Assembly (NCBI GenBank): GCA_037176885.1
Contig: JAWWNJ010000038.1
Coordinates: 434,001 to 498,000 of the forward strand
DNA length: 64,000 nucleotides
Direction of reading: 5' to 3'
Origin: Favolaschia claudopus
Taxonomy: Eukaryota; Basidiomycota; Agaricomycetes; Agaricales; Mycenaceae
The position numbers and the translations under genes are program-made. Shown here in pieces: positions 63,845 through 64,000 of the stretch. Every line of letters starts with the position of its first letter. Position 1 is the stretch's first letter. The notes below the pieces were generated by a model. It was not told the origin of the DNA and ran no database searches. It saw only the letters and a program-made list of their open reading frames with translations.

Positions 63845-64000
63845 TACTGTATTTCGACTTCATTTCGACTCTATTTCGTTTCTATTTCAAGTCTCGAAAA
63901 ATACAAATCATAGTGTGCCGTAATCATCTTTTTCTTTTGTCTTTGTCTCGAGACAAATTACCTTGCTTGACAAGGTCTCTCCAACCTCATAATTAGCTAA
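63845..64000. other. No gene recognised
   Basis: AT-rich end of the window. GACTTCATTTCGACTC-type short repeats at 63857-63885. Confidence 0.35.

Noticed and set aside
1..64000. rRNA, tRNA genes or telomeric repeats
   Set aside because: No rRNA core sequence, complete cloverleaf or telomere-like repeat was seen. The only tRNA-like matches are the two retroelement primer sites and a B-box-like motif.

Overview
The window looks like repeat-rich, accessory DNA of a mushroom-forming basidiomycete (Agaricomycetes). The evidence is short spliceosomal introns (44-63 nt, GT...AG), F-box/LRR-type and fungal kinase-like genes, a remnant of the cysteine-cluster proteins linked to KDZ transposons, and basidiomycete-type Copia, Ty3/Gypsy, Helitron, hAT, pogo, Tc1/mariner-like and integrase-core elements. 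I see no rRNA, tRNA, CRISPR array or bacterial-style operon. All family calls are by eye from the sequence; no search was run.

Layout, left half. 1-3.7 kb holds small inverted-repeat elements and an F-box-type fragment. 3.76-14.2 kb is a decayed Helitron on the minus strand, split by a complete Copia retrotransposon (6783-12710) whose 308-bp LTRs look identical and whose Gag-Pol frame is open. The Copia leader itself carries a TA-flanked MITE. At 14377-19641 lies a 5,265-bp block that recurs, apparently identically, at 42967-48231. The first copy interrupts a tyrosine-recombinase pseudogene, which also carries a Tc1-like element, a MITE and a Mutator-type foldback. A pogo-type transposase pseudogene split by a hAT MITE follows (21977-23094). 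26-32 kb has a Copia fragment, a hAT element, an integrase-core fragment, a poly(A)-tailed SINE-like insertion, head-to-tail short Helitron-like elements and a 778-bp TRIM retrotransposon.

Layout, right half. An apparently complete protein-kinase-like gene lies at 32626-33780. Gypsy and endonuclease fragments lie at 35.6-38.6 kb and a 5'-truncated alpha-kinase gene at 40.8-41.4 kb. The second copy of the 5.3-kb block runs straight into a complete eight-exon integrase-core gene (47892-49699), so this copy appears to be the source. A broken CxxC gene with two MITEs, a Gypsy Gag remnant, a multi-copy fungal gene with frameshifts (57086-58726) and a cysteine-cluster gene remnant (60708-61790) follow.

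What ties the region together is mobile DNA. The palindromic 3' tip downstream of the autonomous Helitron helicase recurs at the ends of at least seven short elements in the window, which points to one Helitron-like family with unusual ends that inserts next to T residues and often stacks head to tail. The 5.3-kb block carries host-like genes (RING finger, F-box and an unknown 200-residue gene) between two different recombinase genes.
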